From positions 1,364,001-1,428,000 of the forward strand of contig NZ_JBBNAC010000001.1 in the NCBI RefSeq assembly GCF_037996825.1: a DNA stretch of 64,000 bases. The letters run 5' to 3'. The translations under genes were made by a program, and so were the position numbers. Shown piece after piece: positions 8,783 through 17,920 of this stretch (position 1 is the first letter of the stretch; each line of letters begins with the position of its first letter). Under the pieces are notes generated by a model. The model had not been told where the DNA came from. It saw nothing but the letters and a program-made list of their open reading frames with translations, and did not search any database. The stretch is from Bdellovibrio sp. BCCA. GTDB lineage: Bacteria; Bdellovibrionota; Bdellovibrionia; Bdellovibrionales; Bdellovibrionaceae.

Positions 8783-8858
8783 ACGGCGCACCCTTTTGGG
8801 GTACGCCGTACCTATTTGAAACGCGACGCGCAGCGACCCCTCGCAGCGCGTCTTCTTT
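8783..8858 (+). terminator. Tandem terminator hairpins
   Basis: First hairpin: 8783-8793 with 8799-8809, 10 of 11 pairs. Second: 8825-8836 with 8841-8852, 11 of 12 pairs, loop CCCC, then TTCTTT. They close the lipoprotein gene and isolate bamA. Confidence 0.65.
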
Positions 8859-8883
8859 GACACGACCTTAGTCTTAAGTTACG

Positions 8884-8970
8884 ATTCCCCAATCAAATTG
8901 TAAGTATTGAAAAATCTTATTGATTTTAAAAAACTGATTGTCAGAACGACTGTCAAAACTGTTGGGGAAT
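8884..8970. repeat. Inverted repeat pair flanking the bamA leader
   Basis: ATTCCCCAA (8884-8892) is the exact reverse complement of TTGGGGAAT (8962-8970). The right arm contains the GGGGA that acts as the ribosome site for bamA. If transcription starts upstream of 8884 the site could be masked by pairing; the true start is unknown. Confidence 0.3.
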
Positions 8971-8977
8971 TGAAACT

Positions 8978-11368
8978 TTGAGTAAGCTTCTTTGTGCATT
9001 GTTAATCACTTCGTTAACTTCGACGGTTTGGGCGGCTCCAGCCAAAAAGAAAACCAACAAGAAAACTTCTTCTGTGCAAGTGGCGGCGGCTCCGGCTGTT
9101 TCTGGTTTGACGATTAAAAACATCGAAGTTTCCGGCAATCGTAAAATTGAAAAAGATGCGATTCTTACAAAGATCGTTTCAAAAGTGGGCGAGTCTTATT
9201 CTGCGCAACACATTCGCGAAGACGTTGAGGCGTTGTTTAAGCTTGGTTTCTTTAACGACATCGAAGTCGATCGTCAGGTGAGTGGCAAAGATGTCACTCT
9301 GACTTACAAAGTTTTGGAAAAACCTTCGATTGTCGAAATCACTTACGAAGGTAATAGTGAAGTTAAATCCGACGACATCGCGGATGCTACGGGAATTAAA
9401 GCCTACCAACTTCTCAATATGGCAAAAGTAAAAGAAGCCGTTGAAAAAGTTCAAAAGCTTTACGAGGACAAAGGTTTCTTCCTTGCGAAGGTGGAAGCTG
9501 AAGTCCAAATCATGAAAAAAGACGAAACAGTTCGTTTGGTGTTTAAAGTTCGTGAGAACGACAAAGTGAAAGTGAAAAAAATCACTTTCCTTGGTAACAA
9601 ACACTTAGGCGATAGCCAGTTAAAAGCAAAAATGCTCACGCAAGAGGGCGGTTTCTTCTCAGGACTTTCTGGTTCTGGTCAGTACAAGCAAGAAATGTTT
9701 GAGCGTGACGTGCAAATCTTGCGCTTCCTTTACTGGAACCAAGGATACGTGCAAGCCAAAGTCGATCGTCCGCAAGTGACGGTGACTCCAGATAAGAAAA
9801 ACATCTACATCACTATTCGCATCGAGGAGGGTGAGCAGTACGATGTCGGTGATGTTGATTTCGCTGGCGACATCTTGTTCCCAAAACAAGAACTTTATGA
9901 AGCGATCAAAATCGATGACAACGGTGTTTTTGCATACGATGTCTTGCAAAAAGATATCAGCGAGTTGACGGCGAAATACGGTGACTTGGGTTATGCCTAT
10001 GCCAACGTGATTCCACGCACGGCTTTCAACGCCAAAGAACGCAAAGTGAATTTGATCTTTGAGTTCGACAAAGGTTCCAAAGTTTACTTCGGTAAGATCA
10101 ACATGGTTGGAAACTCCAAGACGCGTGACAAAGTCATCCGTCGTGAGTTGAAAATCCATGAGGGTGAGCTTTACAACGAAACTCGTCGTCGTCAGTCTTT
10201 GGAAAACATCCAACGTCTTGGTTTCTTCGATGAAGTGAATTTTAAAACTTCAATTGATCCTGAACGCACGGAAGTCATGAATGTTGATATCTCCGTGAAA
10301 GAAAGAAACACAGGGCAGATTCAATTGGGTGCGGGTTACGGAACATCGCAAGGTTTCACTTTGCAAGGTTCAGTCAATCAAGCCAACTTCTTGGGTAAAG
10401 GACAAAACTTAGGTGCATCTTTGAACTTAAGTAATACAGGAAGTTACTACAGTCTTTCTTTCACTGAACCCTATTTCAACGACACTCTCTGGTCCGTGGG
10501 TGGAAGTATTTATCAAAGTGCTAACACGGGTCGCGTAGACTTCGATGAAAATCACAAAGGTGGAACCATCAGCTTAGGTCATCCTGTGGCTGAGTTCACT
10601 CGTGGCTACTTGAAATACCGATATGACGACACAGAACTTTCAACGAAAACAGATTCTGATGGCGTTGTGACCGATCCAGACTTGTTCCCTTTGAAGTCCG
10701 CTTCAGGCATCACTAGCTCTTTGACCGCAACGCTTGAGTACGACACTCGTAACGACCGCCAAATGCCGAGCAAAGGTATTTACACAATGGGTGCGTTTGA
10801 GTACGCGGGTCTAGGTGGAGATCTGAAATATACTCGCGGAAATGCCTCATTCCGTTATTACAAAAATATCTTCTGGGACGTAGTGTGGAGAAATAACATC
10901 ACTTACGCACGTATCGATTCTTTGGAAGGTCAAGATGTTCCATTCAGTGAATTGTACTTGCTCGGAGGCCCTTATTCTCTAAGGGGTTACCGCTCTTACC
11001 GCGTTGGTAGAATGAAGCTTTCTAACAAAATTAAGCAGAAGATTATCACTGATAATCCGGGCATTAGTGACGAAGAAGCCACAAAACGCGCGATGCGTTT
11101 TTACGGTGGTACTCAGCAGGCAATGTACCAGACTGAATTACAGTTCCCTTTGGTAAAAGAAGCTGGCATCATGGGAGCTGGATTCTTTGATATCGGTGCG
11201 GCAGATGACGTTCTTGAAGATAAGAACTTCTTTGCTGACGTGGGGTTCGGAATTCGTTGGTACTCTCCGATTGGGGTCTTGCGCTTTGAATGGGGCTTCC
11301 CATTAAACCGCGATCCTCTGTACCAGGACGCAACAGTGTTTGAGTTCTCAATCGGTCCTAGTTTTTAG
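8978..11368 (+). CDS. bamA: BamA outer-membrane protein assembly factor
   Basis: 796 residues. BamA inserts beta-barrel proteins into the outer membrane. It has a signal peptide (cleavage near residue 19-20, VWA-A), a Lys-rich spacer, five POTRA-type repeats over about residues 43-445, then a 16-strand barrel. The loop-6 signature appears as LRGYRSY, and the protein ends in a terminal Phe (FSIGPSF), the usual beta-signal. The start is TTG 8978, preceded by TGGGGA. It is followed by skp, as in many proteobacteria. Confidence 0.95.
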   Translation: MSKLLCALLITSLTSTVWAAPAKKKTNKKTSSVQVAAAPAVSGLTIKNIEVSGNRKIEKDAILTKIVSKVGESYSAQHIREDVEALFKLGFFNDIEVDRQVSGKDVTLTYKVLEKPSIVEITYEGNSEVKSDDIADATGIKAYQLLNMAKVKEAVEKVQKLYEDKGFFLAKVEAEVQIMKKDETVRLVFKVRENDKVKVKKITFLGNKHLGDSQLKAKMLTQEGGFFSGLSGSGQYKQEMFERDVQILRFLYWNQGYVQAKVDRPQVTVTPDKKNIYITIRIEEGEQYDVGDVDFAGDILFPKQELYEAIKIDDNGVFAYDVLQKDISELTAKYGDLGYAYANVIPRTAFNAKERKVNLIFEFDKGSKVYFGKINMVGNSKTRDKVIRRELKIHEGELYNETRRRQSLENIQRLGFFDEVNFKTSIDPERTEVMNVDISVKERNTGQIQLGAGYGTSQGFTLQGSVNQANFLGKGQNLGASLNLSNTGSYYSLSFTEPYFNDTLWSVGGSIYQSANTGRVDFDENHKGGTISLGHPVAEFTRGYLKYRYDDTELSTKTDSDGVVTDPDLFPLKSASGITSSLTATLEYDTRNDRQMPSKGIYTMGAFEYAGLGGDLKYTRGNASFRYYKNIFWDVVWRNNITYARIDSLEGQDVPFSELYLLGGPYSLRGYRSYRVGRMKLSNKIKQKIITDNPGISDEEATKRAMRFYGGTQQAMYQTELQFPLVKEAGIMGAGFFDIGAADDVLEDKNFFADVGFGIRWYSPIGVLRFEWGFPLNRDPLYQDATVFEFSIGPSF

Positions 11369-11397
11369 TTTAAAAATCTTTAAGGAGGATTTTAAGA

Positions 11398-11898
11398 ATG
11401 AAGAAAATGTTGATCGCGATGAGCATGCTTCTGGCAGCTTCTTTCGCACACGCAGAAGCTAAGGTTGGCTACGTAGACATGCAAAAAGCTATTCAATCAA
11501 CTTCAGCTGGTAAAAAAGCAAAAGGTGAATTGGAAACTGAGTTCAACAAAAAGAAAAAAGAACTCGAGAAAAAAGAAGCTGACTTGAAAAAAATGGGCGA
11601 AGACTTGGAAAAGAAAAAGTCTGTTCTTTCTGAAGAAGCTCTTGGTAAAAAACAAGCTGAGTTCCAAGAAGAAATGCTTAAATACCGTGACGTCGTAGGT
11701 AAGAGCCAAATCGAAATCCAAAAGAAAGAGCGCGAATTGACGGCTCCGATCTTGGAAAAGATGAAAAAAGTGATCGCAAAACTTGCGAAAGACAAAGGCT
11801 ACACAATGGTGATCGAAAATTCTCAAATGGTGCTTTATGCAACTCCAGATGCGGATTTAACTCAAGAAGTGATCACGGCCTACGAAAAAGAAAAGTAG
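11398..11898 (+). CDS. skp: Skp/OmpH periplasmic chaperone
   Basis: 166 residues: signal peptide (MKKMLIAMS... to AHA), then a long Lys/Glu-rich coiled-coil arm (about residues 35-110) and a C-terminal segment with the OmpH-type KGYTMVIEN. Skp trimers hold unfolded outer-membrane proteins on the way to BamA, whose gene is immediately upstream. A strong AAGGAGG site precedes the ATG and a terminator follows. Confidence 0.92.
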   Translation: MKKMLIAMSMLLAASFAHAEAKVGYVDMQKAIQSTSAGKKAKGELETEFNKKKKELEKKEADLKKMGEDLEKKKSVLSEEALGKKQAEFQEEMLKYRDVVGKSQIEIQKKERELTAPILEKMKKVIAKLAKDKGYTMVIENSQMVLYATPDADLTQEVITAYEKEK

Positions 11899-11908
11899 TA
11901 ATGAAATC

Positions 11909-11935
11909 AAAAGGGCCTCAAAAAGGCCCTTTTTT
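11909..11935 (+). terminator. Rho-independent terminator after skp
   Basis: AGGGCCT (11912-11918) and AGGCCCT (11924-11930) form the core stem, extended by A/T pairs, with a run of T after it. It separates bamA-skp from the lpxA operon. Confidence 0.85.
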
Positions 11936-11979
11936 AGTTGGGTGTTCTTAAAAACGAAAAACACTCTGTTAGGTAAAAA

Positions 11980-12804
11980 ATGGCAAATTATAAAATTCAT
12001 CCAAGCAGTGTTATCTCTCCAGAAGTAGAAATCGCCGATGACGTTGAAATCGGTCCTTACTGCTTGATCCAAGGTAAAGTTAGAATCGGTAAAGGTACTT
12101 ACGTAGAAGGGCACGTCACTTTGGGATCTCGTCATGGGATTTTAGAGATCGGCGCAAACAATCATTTCTGCCCGGGCGCTGCGATCGGTGGAGCTCCCCA
12201 AGATATTTCCTACAAAGGTGAGCCGACAAGTTTGATTATTGGAAACAACAACACATTCCGTGAATTTACGACAGTGAATCTTGCGACGAGCAAGGGTGAT
12301 AAAAAAACTGAAATCGGTGATAACTGCTACTTCATGGCTTACACGCACGTAGGACATGATTGCAAACTTGGTAACAACGTTATTATGGCGAATAATACTC
12401 ATTTGGGTGGTCACTGTGAAATCGCAGACGGCGTTTTCATCGGCGGTATGTCCGCTTTGAATCAGTTCACTAAAGTTGGTAAAATGGCGTTCATCGCGGG
12501 CAGCAGTATCGTGAACAAAGATGTTCTGCCGTTCTGCCGCGCTCAAGGAACTTACGCGACGATTCGTGCAACAAATAAAATCGGTCTTGCTCGCAAAGGC
12601 TTTGATCGCGCTGAAATTTCAAATGTGCATAAAGCTATCCGTATCATCATCATGGGTTCTCACACGGTTGAAGAGGGTATCGAGCGTATTAAACAAGAAT
12701 GCGCTATGAGTCCTAACATCGAATACTTTATCAACTTCATCAGAAGCTCAAAACGCGGTATTGCAGTAGATAGAAGTCCTAAAGGATGGCAAGACGATGA
12801 GTAA
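11980..12804 (+). CDS. lpxA: LpxA UDP-GlcNAc (or GlcNAc3N) acyltransferase
   Basis: 274 residues of left-handed beta-helix hexapeptide repeats with a helical C-terminus. LpxA starts lipid A synthesis by transferring a 3-hydroxyacyl chain to UDP-GlcNAc. The catalytic region reads THVGHDC (H123, H126), equivalent to E. coli H122/H125, and GGHCEI carries the later histidine. The gene heads a run of overlapping lipid A genes. The next gene, a possible GnnA, raises the chance that the substrate is the 3-amino sugar nucleotide. Confidence 0.93.
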   Translation: MANYKIHPSSVISPEVEIADDVEIGPYCLIQGKVRIGKGTYVEGHVTLGSRHGILEIGANNHFCPGAAIGGAPQDISYKGEPTSLIIGNNNTFREFTTVNLATSKGDKKTEIGDNCYFMAYTHVGHDCKLGNNVIMANNTHLGGHCEIADGVFIGGMSALNQFTKVGKMAFIAGSSIVNKDVLPFCRAQGTYATIRATNKIGLARKGFDRAEISNVHKAIRIIIMGSHTVEEGIERIKQECAMSPNIEYFINFIRSSKRGIAVDRSPKGWQDDE

Positions 12805-13723
12805 GAAATTACGTGGCGCCGTTGTTGGCGTCGGATACCTGGGTAACTTCCATGCTCAAAAATATAAAAACAACCCACATGTTGAACTTGTGGGCGTTTG
12901 CGATCATTTCCCTGCACAAGCTGATAAAATTGCAGCCGAATTGGGTGTGAAGAGCTTTCACCGTCCCGCCGATCTTATCGGCAACGTGGATTTAGTAACG
13001 ATTGCAGCAAGCACATTGAGCCACTTTGAGTTGGCAAAAATGTTTTTGCAAAATGGCGTTCACGTGAATGTAGAAAAGCCTATCACAGCAACAGTGCCTC
13101 AAGCTGAAGAGCTGGTGGCTTTGGCTGAAAAAAATAATTTGAAACTGGCAGTGGGACATATCGAAAGATTCAACCCTTCTGTGAATGAGTTAAAAAAACA
13201 TCTTAAAAACCCTCGCACGATTGAACTTGTTCGCATGGCGCCTTACAAAGCGCGCGGCGCGGATGTCAGCGTTCTGCACGACTTGATGATCCACGATATG
13301 GATCTTCTTTTCTGGCTGACGGGCAGTGAAATCGAAAGCATGGTGTGTTCAGGAACAAAACTTGTTTCTAAAGAACTTGATACAGCTTCTGTGTCTTTCA
13401 AAATGAAAAATGGAACTCATGGTATTATCAATGTCAGCCGTGTTTCTCCGACGACGCAAAGATCTATCCGTGTGGCTCAAGACGATTGTACTTTGTTTGC
13501 GCAAACAGGAACTCACGAACTTGAAAAAGTGGAAGTGGGACCTGGTGGTGACGAGCTTGTGAAAGTCACAAAGTGGACGGTAGAAAAAGCAGATGCTCTG
13601 CAAAGAGAAACGGACGCTTTCATCGACTGCATCTTAAATGATAAAAAACCTGTGGTCACAGGACTTGATGGTTTGAAAGCTTTGAAAGCTATCGAAGACA
13701 TTCAAAGAATGATCGAGGGTTGA
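12797..13723 (+). CDS. Gfo/Idh/MocA oxidoreductase, possible GnnA (UDP-GlcNAc 3-dehydrogenase)
   Basis: 308 residues. N-terminal Rossmann NAD(P)-binding motif GVGYLGNFHA (about residues 11-20), the family EKPIT motif near residue 95, and a C-terminal alpha/beta substrate domain. It overlaps lpxA by eight bases and ends one base before the lpxB GTG, so it belongs to the lipid A operon. In Acidithiobacillus ferrooxidans, gnnA (with the aminotransferase gene gnnB) lies between lpxA and lpxB and makes the GlcN3N sugar. Bdellovibrio bacteriovorus lipid A is reported to contain 2,3-diamino sugar. No gnnB partner is in this window, so GnnA remains an inference. Confidence 0.7.
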   Translation: MSKKLRGAVVGVGYLGNFHAQKYKNNPHVELVGVCDHFPAQADKIAAELGVKSFHRPADLIGNVDLVTIAASTLSHFELAKMFLQNGVHVNVEKPITATVPQAEELVALAEKNNLKLAVGHIERFNPSVNELKKHLKNPRTIELVRMAPYKARGADVSVLHDLMIHDMDLLFWLTGSEIESMVCSGTKLVSKELDTASVSFKMKNGTHGIINVSRVSPTTQRSIRVAQDDCTLFAQTGTHELEKVEVGPGGDELVKVTKWTVEKADALQRETDAFIDCILNDKKPVVTGLDGLKALKAIEDIQRMIEG

Positions 13724-13724
13724 T

Positions 13725-14876
13725 GTGGATCAAGTCTTGATTGTTGCGGCGGAAGCCTCCAGTGTCACTTATGCGCAAAGAATTCTTGAGACCTGGAAAA
13801 AGCAGGGAAGAAACATCCATGCTTTCGGCGTCGGCAGTCAGGATATGGAAAACATCGGCTTTGAACGCCTGGGCAAATCCGAAGAGATGGCTGTTGTGGG
13901 TGCGGCTGAAATCATCGCTCAGTACAGTCATTTGAAAGGTGTTTTTGACAGCCTCGTCGCTGAAGCTGAAAAACGCCGTCCTAAAGTGGCGATCGTGATG
14001 GATTATCCAGAGTTCAACTTGATGCTTTCCAAAAAGCTTCACGCTTTGGGTATTCCGGTTGTTTATTATATTTCTCCGCAAGTCTGGGCGTGGCGCAAAG
14101 GCCGCGTAAAGACGATTAAAAAATACTGCAAAAAAGTTTTCGTTCTTTTTCCATTCGAGGTTCCTTTCTATGAAGAGCATGGAGTTCCGTGCGAATTCGT
14201 GGGACATCCTCTTTTAGATGAATTGGATGATCGTTTATTGACTGACCCGGGTTATTTAAAAACTCATCGCAATCAGTGCGGCATTCGTGACGACGAAATC
14301 GTTTTGGGTCTGATGCCGGGAAGTCGTCGTTTGGAATTAAAGCAGCACTTCCAAATTCAGTTGGATACGGCTCGCATTCTTTCTAAAAAATATCCAAACC
14401 TGAAAGTTGTAATTTTGACGGCGCCGACGTTTACGAAAGAAAAAATGTTGGAATATCTTGAGGACTTCCGTCTTCCTTATATTTTGCTGAAAGACGAACC
14501 TTTTCGCATGATCCACTTGGTGGACATGATGCTCGTGGCTTCAGGAACGGCGACTTTGCAAGTCGGTATTTTGAAAAAGCCGATGGTCATCATGTACAAG
14601 ATGAAGTGGCTCACCGGAGTTTTTGCAAAACTCTTTGTCCGTGGGACAAAATATTTCGGTCTTGTGAATTTGATTCTTGGAAAAGAGGCCGTGCCAGAAA
14701 GATTCCAGTCAGACGTGAATCCGGAACTTTTGGCTTCGCTCTTGGAAAAATACATTGTTGATCCTCAATACAAAGCTCAAGTCGTATCTGATTTGACTCA
14801 GCTTCGTCAGTATCTAGGCGATAAGGGAGCAACTCAACGTGTGGTGAAAGCCCTCGACGAGTTTTTCACGAAATGA
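13725..14876 (+). CDS. lpxB: LpxB lipid-A-disaccharide synthase
   Basis: 383 residues, GTG start directly after the previous stop. It joins lipid X and UDP-diacyl-glucosamine to form the tetra-acyl disaccharide. Conserved blocks include AAEASS near the N-terminus, YYISPQVWAWRKGR, FVGHPLLDE and LMPGSRRLE. Its end overlaps the lpxK ATG (ATGA). Confidence 0.95.
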   Translation: MDQVLIVAAEASSVTYAQRILETWKKQGRNIHAFGVGSQDMENIGFERLGKSEEMAVVGAAEIIAQYSHLKGVFDSLVAEAEKRRPKVAIVMDYPEFNLMLSKKLHALGIPVVYYISPQVWAWRKGRVKTIKKYCKKVFVLFPFEVPFYEEHGVPCEFVGHPLLDELDDRLLTDPGYLKTHRNQCGIRDDEIVLGLMPGSRRLELKQHFQIQLDTARILSKKYPNLKVVILTAPTFTKEKMLEYLEDFRLPYILLKDEPFRMIHLVDMMLVASGTATLQVGILKKPMVIMYKMKWLTGVFAKLFVRGTKYFGLVNLILGKEAVPERFQSDVNPELLASLLEKYIVDPQYKAQVVSDLTQLRQYLGDKGATQRVVKALDEFFTK

Positions 14877-15892
14877 AGTTTTACCTAAGACCTTTTTCAT
14901 TCCTTTATGATTCTATCGTCGGAGTTAAAAACTCTTTGTACGATAGGGGAGTGATTGGGGCTTATAAGGCTCCGGTGCCTGTTGTGAGTATCGGAAACTT
15001 GACGGTAGGTGGAACGGGAAAAACACCGATCACAGATTTCTGTTTAAAAAATCTTGTCGCTCAGGGAAAAAAAGTGGCGGTGATCAGTCGCTCTTACCGT
15101 GCGGATGCAGAGTCTCCGGTTTTAGTGGACGTCGATCATCCTTTTGCGGCTCGCTACTTCGGTGATGAGCCGGTGTTGCTTGCTCAAGCGAATCCCGATG
15201 TCTCTGTTTTTGTGGGGCCTAGCAAATGGCAAACAGCCGAGTATGCCGTTTCTCAAGATCAATTTGACGTTTTATTGGTCGATGATGGTTTTCAGCACCG
15301 CAAGCTTGCTCGTGATTTAAACATTGTGATTTTAGATGCCACTGAAAGTCTTGATAATTACGCCGTGGTTCCAGAGGGCCGCGCTCGCGAATCGTGGGCC
15401 GGTGTGCAAAGAGCCGATGTCTTGATTTTGACAAAATGCAATTTGGCGAAGGACGATGATCTTAAAGCTTTGGAAGAAAGACTTCCGAAGAATAAAGAAA
15501 TTTTGTACTTCGGCTATGAGATCCGTCATTTCAGAAATGGCAAATCGGCAGAAATCAAATCTTGTGCTGAAATGCAGGGGCAAGAGTTGTTTTTGGTTTC
15601 CGCGATTGCTCGTCCCGATGTATTTGAAAAAATGATGCGTGAGTTGGGAGAAGTCTCGAAAAAAAGCATTCACTACCGTGACCATCATCAGTACACCGAT
15701 CACGACGGCAAACATATTGAAGAGGAATTCCGCAAGTCTCAGGCGAAGTATTTGGTTTCTACGGAAAAAGACTCTGTAAAGCTTCGTCATATTTTATCAA
15801 ACCCGTCTCAACTCTGGAGTGCTTCCTTGGAAGTGGCCGAGCTTGGCAAGAAGGGACGTCTTAGTGAAATTATTGGTCAAGTTCTTCGTTAA
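14873..15892 (+). CDS. lpxK: LpxK tetraacyldisaccharide 4'-kinase
   Basis: 339 residues. It phosphorylates the 4' position of the lipid A precursor. The P-loop lies in GNLTVGGTGKTP and the catalytic region in VDDGFQHRKL. The start overlaps lpxB, and its 3' end overlaps the following acyltransferase gene. A kinase is notable because B. bacteriovorus lipid A is reported to carry mannose in place of phosphate, which would require later phosphate removal. Confidence 0.93.
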   Translation: MKFYLRPFSFLYDSIVGVKNSLYDRGVIGAYKAPVPVVSIGNLTVGGTGKTPITDFCLKNLVAQGKKVAVISRSYRADAESPVLVDVDHPFAARYFGDEPVLLAQANPDVSVFVGPSKWQTAEYAVSQDQFDVLLVDDGFQHRKLARDLNIVILDATESLDNYAVVPEGRARESWAGVQRADVLILTKCNLAKDDDLKALEERLPKNKEILYFGYEIRHFRNGKSAEIKSCAEMQGQELFLVSAIARPDVFEKMMRELGEVSKKSIHYRDHHQYTDHDGKHIEEEFRKSQAKYLVSTEKDSVKLRHILSNPSQLWSASLEVAELGKKGRLSEIIGQVLR

Positions 15893-16745
15893 AATCATGG
15901 TGTTTTTTAGCTCCTTGTTTCCACGCACCTGGCTTCGTAAGTCCGGAGCGTGGGTTGGATTTTTATGGTTCGATGTCATGGGCTTTCGAAAAAAAATCGT
16001 GATGAACAATCTCGATATCGCTTTCCCAGAGTGGAGCGAAGAACAAAAATACAAAGTGGGTCGAGAGTCCGTTTATCAACTGGGATACAACTTTGCGGAA
16101 TTCTTTTTTATTCCGTCAGTGACTCCGAAGTGGGCTGAGAAAAACGTCGTCTTTGAAGGTTGGGAAAACGTTGAGAAAGCGCGTGCGCTTGGCAAAGGAA
16201 TGTTTTTCTTAAGTCTGCATTTAGGAAACGGTGATCTCGCGGCCAATACGATTGCACAAAAAGGCCAAGAGCTTTTTATTATCACGAAACGTTTTAAGAC
16301 TCAGTGGTTCAATGATTTGTGGTTTTCCGTGAGGGGAGCCAAAGGTGTGCAGTACATCGATGCGCATGGACCGAACAACGCTTTTGAAATTTTAAAGGCG
16401 CTTAAAAAAAACGCCGCTTTGGTGTTTGTGCTTGACCAGTACATGGGAAAACCTTACGGGATTGCGACCACGTTTTTTGGAAAACGAACGGGAACGGCCT
16501 ATGGTCTAGCTCTGTTCGCACAAAAAACAAAATCACCGGTGCTTCCAATTTACACGTATGAAGGAAATGATAAAAAACTTCATGTGGTGATTGAACCAGC
16601 TATGGACACTTTGAAGCACGTGACTGATGATAAAGATCAGACCATTTTGAACTTAACCCAATCCTTCAACGATAAGCTTGAAGAGATTGTGCGTAAGCAC
16701 CCGGAACAATGGATGTGGGTGCATCGTCGGTGGAAGGACTTTTAG
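15864..16745 (+). CDS. LpxL/HtrB-type lipid A acyltransferase
   Basis: 293 residues from GTG 15864, chosen because AAGGGA lies seven bases upstream; the next in-frame ATG (15897) has no ribosome site. One N-terminal membrane segment anchors it. The acyltransferase H-x4-D motif is HLGNGD (H119, D124). Such enzymes add secondary acyl chains to lipid A. It overlaps lpxK by 29 bases and abuts the DUF3108 lipoprotein gene. Confidence 0.88.
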   Translation: MKLLVKFFVKIMVFFSSLFPRTWLRKSGAWVGFLWFDVMGFRKKIVMNNLDIAFPEWSEEQKYKVGRESVYQLGYNFAEFFFIPSVTPKWAEKNVVFEGWENVEKARALGKGMFFLSLHLGNGDLAANTIAQKGQELFIITKRFKTQWFNDLWFSVRGAKGVQYIDAHGPNNAFEILKALKKNAALVFVLDQYMGKPYGIATTFFGKRTGTAYGLALFAQKTKSPVLPIYTYEGNDKKLHVVIEPAMDTLKHVTDDKDQTILNLTQSFNDKLEEIVRKHPEQWMWVHRRWKDF

Positions 16746-17842
16746 TGAAACGCTCGACTCTTCTTGGCACTTTCTTCTTTGCAGTATTTTTGGTGTCTTG
16801 TTCGACATCATTTCTTAAATATGAAAAAGCAGATCAGCTCAAAAAGAATGAAGAGTTCGAAGAAGCCGTCAAAATCGTAAAACCTTCGGAGCCTGCAGAA
16901 GGAACAGCAGGGACAACACCGGCACCAGCAGAAACTCCAACTCCTGCGGTCACAGCAAAAGAAGCTGCAAAATCTGTCGGTAAAAAAACTGAAAAGAGCG
17001 CCAAACCTGTAGCGAAAACTCCCGTTAAAACAGCAAAGAAAACCAAAGGCAAAGCGGAACAAAAAGCCGCGCCTGAGGTGACTCGCCGCCAACCAGACAT
17101 TGAAGACGAGGCGGGCTTTGAAGGACGTCGTCCGGTTGTTGATCCTTTCCGTGTTGGTGAAGAAGTCGTTCATGACGTTCATTATTTTAAAGTTTCTGCC
17201 GGAGAATTGCGTTTAAAAGTCGAACCTTTTTCGATGGTGAACAATCGCAAGTCTTACACGTTTGCGATTGAAATCAGAACAAGCTCGTTATTTTCAACAT
17301 TCTACAGTGTTGAAGACCGTGTTGAGACCTTTGTTGATTATGAAGATCTGGTGCCACGTGTTTTCCAATTGCACGTGAAGGAATCCGGCCAGTTGCGCGA
17401 AGCGAAGATGCTTTTTGATGTTGAAAAGAACACGGCGACTTTCTGGGAAAAGAAGGTTACAAAGGATCACGGCGAAGAAGAAAAGAAGCAGCAGTGGGAA
17501 ATCTTGCCTTACACGCAAAACGTTTATAGCGCCGCTTTCTACATGAGAAATTTCCAGTGGGAACCAGGCAAAGAAATTGCGTTCCGAGTTGGCAACGATA
17601 ACGAAAATTTGGTGTTTTCCGGAAAGGCTCTTCGCCGCGAAATTCTCGATACAAAACTTGGCCCCATGAAAGCCATTGTTATTCAGCCAAATATTGTTCT
17701 AAAAGGAAAGTTCAAGCCTATCGGTGACAATTTTATCTGGTTGTCAGATGACGATCGCAGATACATTTTGCGAATTGAATCGAAAATTAAAATCGGAACA
17801 CTCGTTTCAGAAGTCGTTTCGATCAATCCTGGCAAACAGTAA
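16745..17842 (+). CDS. DUF3108 lipoprotein
   Basis: 365 residues from GTG 16745, which overlaps the previous stop. Signal peptide with lipobox VSCS places it as a lipoprotein. Residues about 35-130 are a Lys/Ala/Pro/Thr-rich low-complexity linker, long enough to span the periplasm or peptidoglycan. The DUF3108 beta-rich domain follows from about 145 (FRVGEEVVHDVHYFKVSAG). Function unknown. Position at the end of the lpx operon suggests an envelope role. Confidence 0.82.
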   Translation: MKRSTLLGTFFFAVFLVSCSTSFLKYEKADQLKKNEEFEEAVKIVKPSEPAEGTAGTTPAPAETPTPAVTAKEAAKSVGKKTEKSAKPVAKTPVKTAKKTKGKAEQKAAPEVTRRQPDIEDEAGFEGRRPVVDPFRVGEEVVHDVHYFKVSAGELRLKVEPFSMVNNRKSYTFAIEIRTSSLFSTFYSVEDRVETFVDYEDLVPRVFQLHVKESGQLREAKMLFDVEKNTATFWEKKVTKDHGEEEKKQQWEILPYTQNVYSAAFYMRNFQWEPGKEIAFRVGNDNENLVFSGKALRREILDTKLGPMKAIVIQPNIVLKGKFKPIGDNFIWLSDDDRRYILRIESKIKIGTLVSEVVSINPGKQ

Positions 17843-17862
17843 ATCTCACCCAAATGGAGGAG

Positions 17863-17888
17863 GTCAAAGAGGGTAGTTTTTCTTTGAC
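17863..17888. repeat. Perfect dyad upstream of the LuxR-type regulator
   Basis: GTCAAAGA (17863-17870) and TCTTTGAC (17881-17888) flank a ten-base spacer. No T-run follows the right arm, so an operator is as likely as a weak terminator. It lies about 30 bases before the regulator ATG. Confidence 0.35.
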
Positions 17889-17920
17889 TAAAAATCCTCT
17901 GACCGTGAGAATTTCTCATC

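Noticed and set aside
9659-10213. 184-codon open frame on the minus strand
   Set aside because: It lies wholly antisense within bamA, whose protein is clearly conserved; its composition is that of a shadow frame.
13689-14207. 172-codon open frame on the minus strand
   Set aside because: Antisense to lpxB, which matches its family along its whole length. No ribosome site or domain seen.
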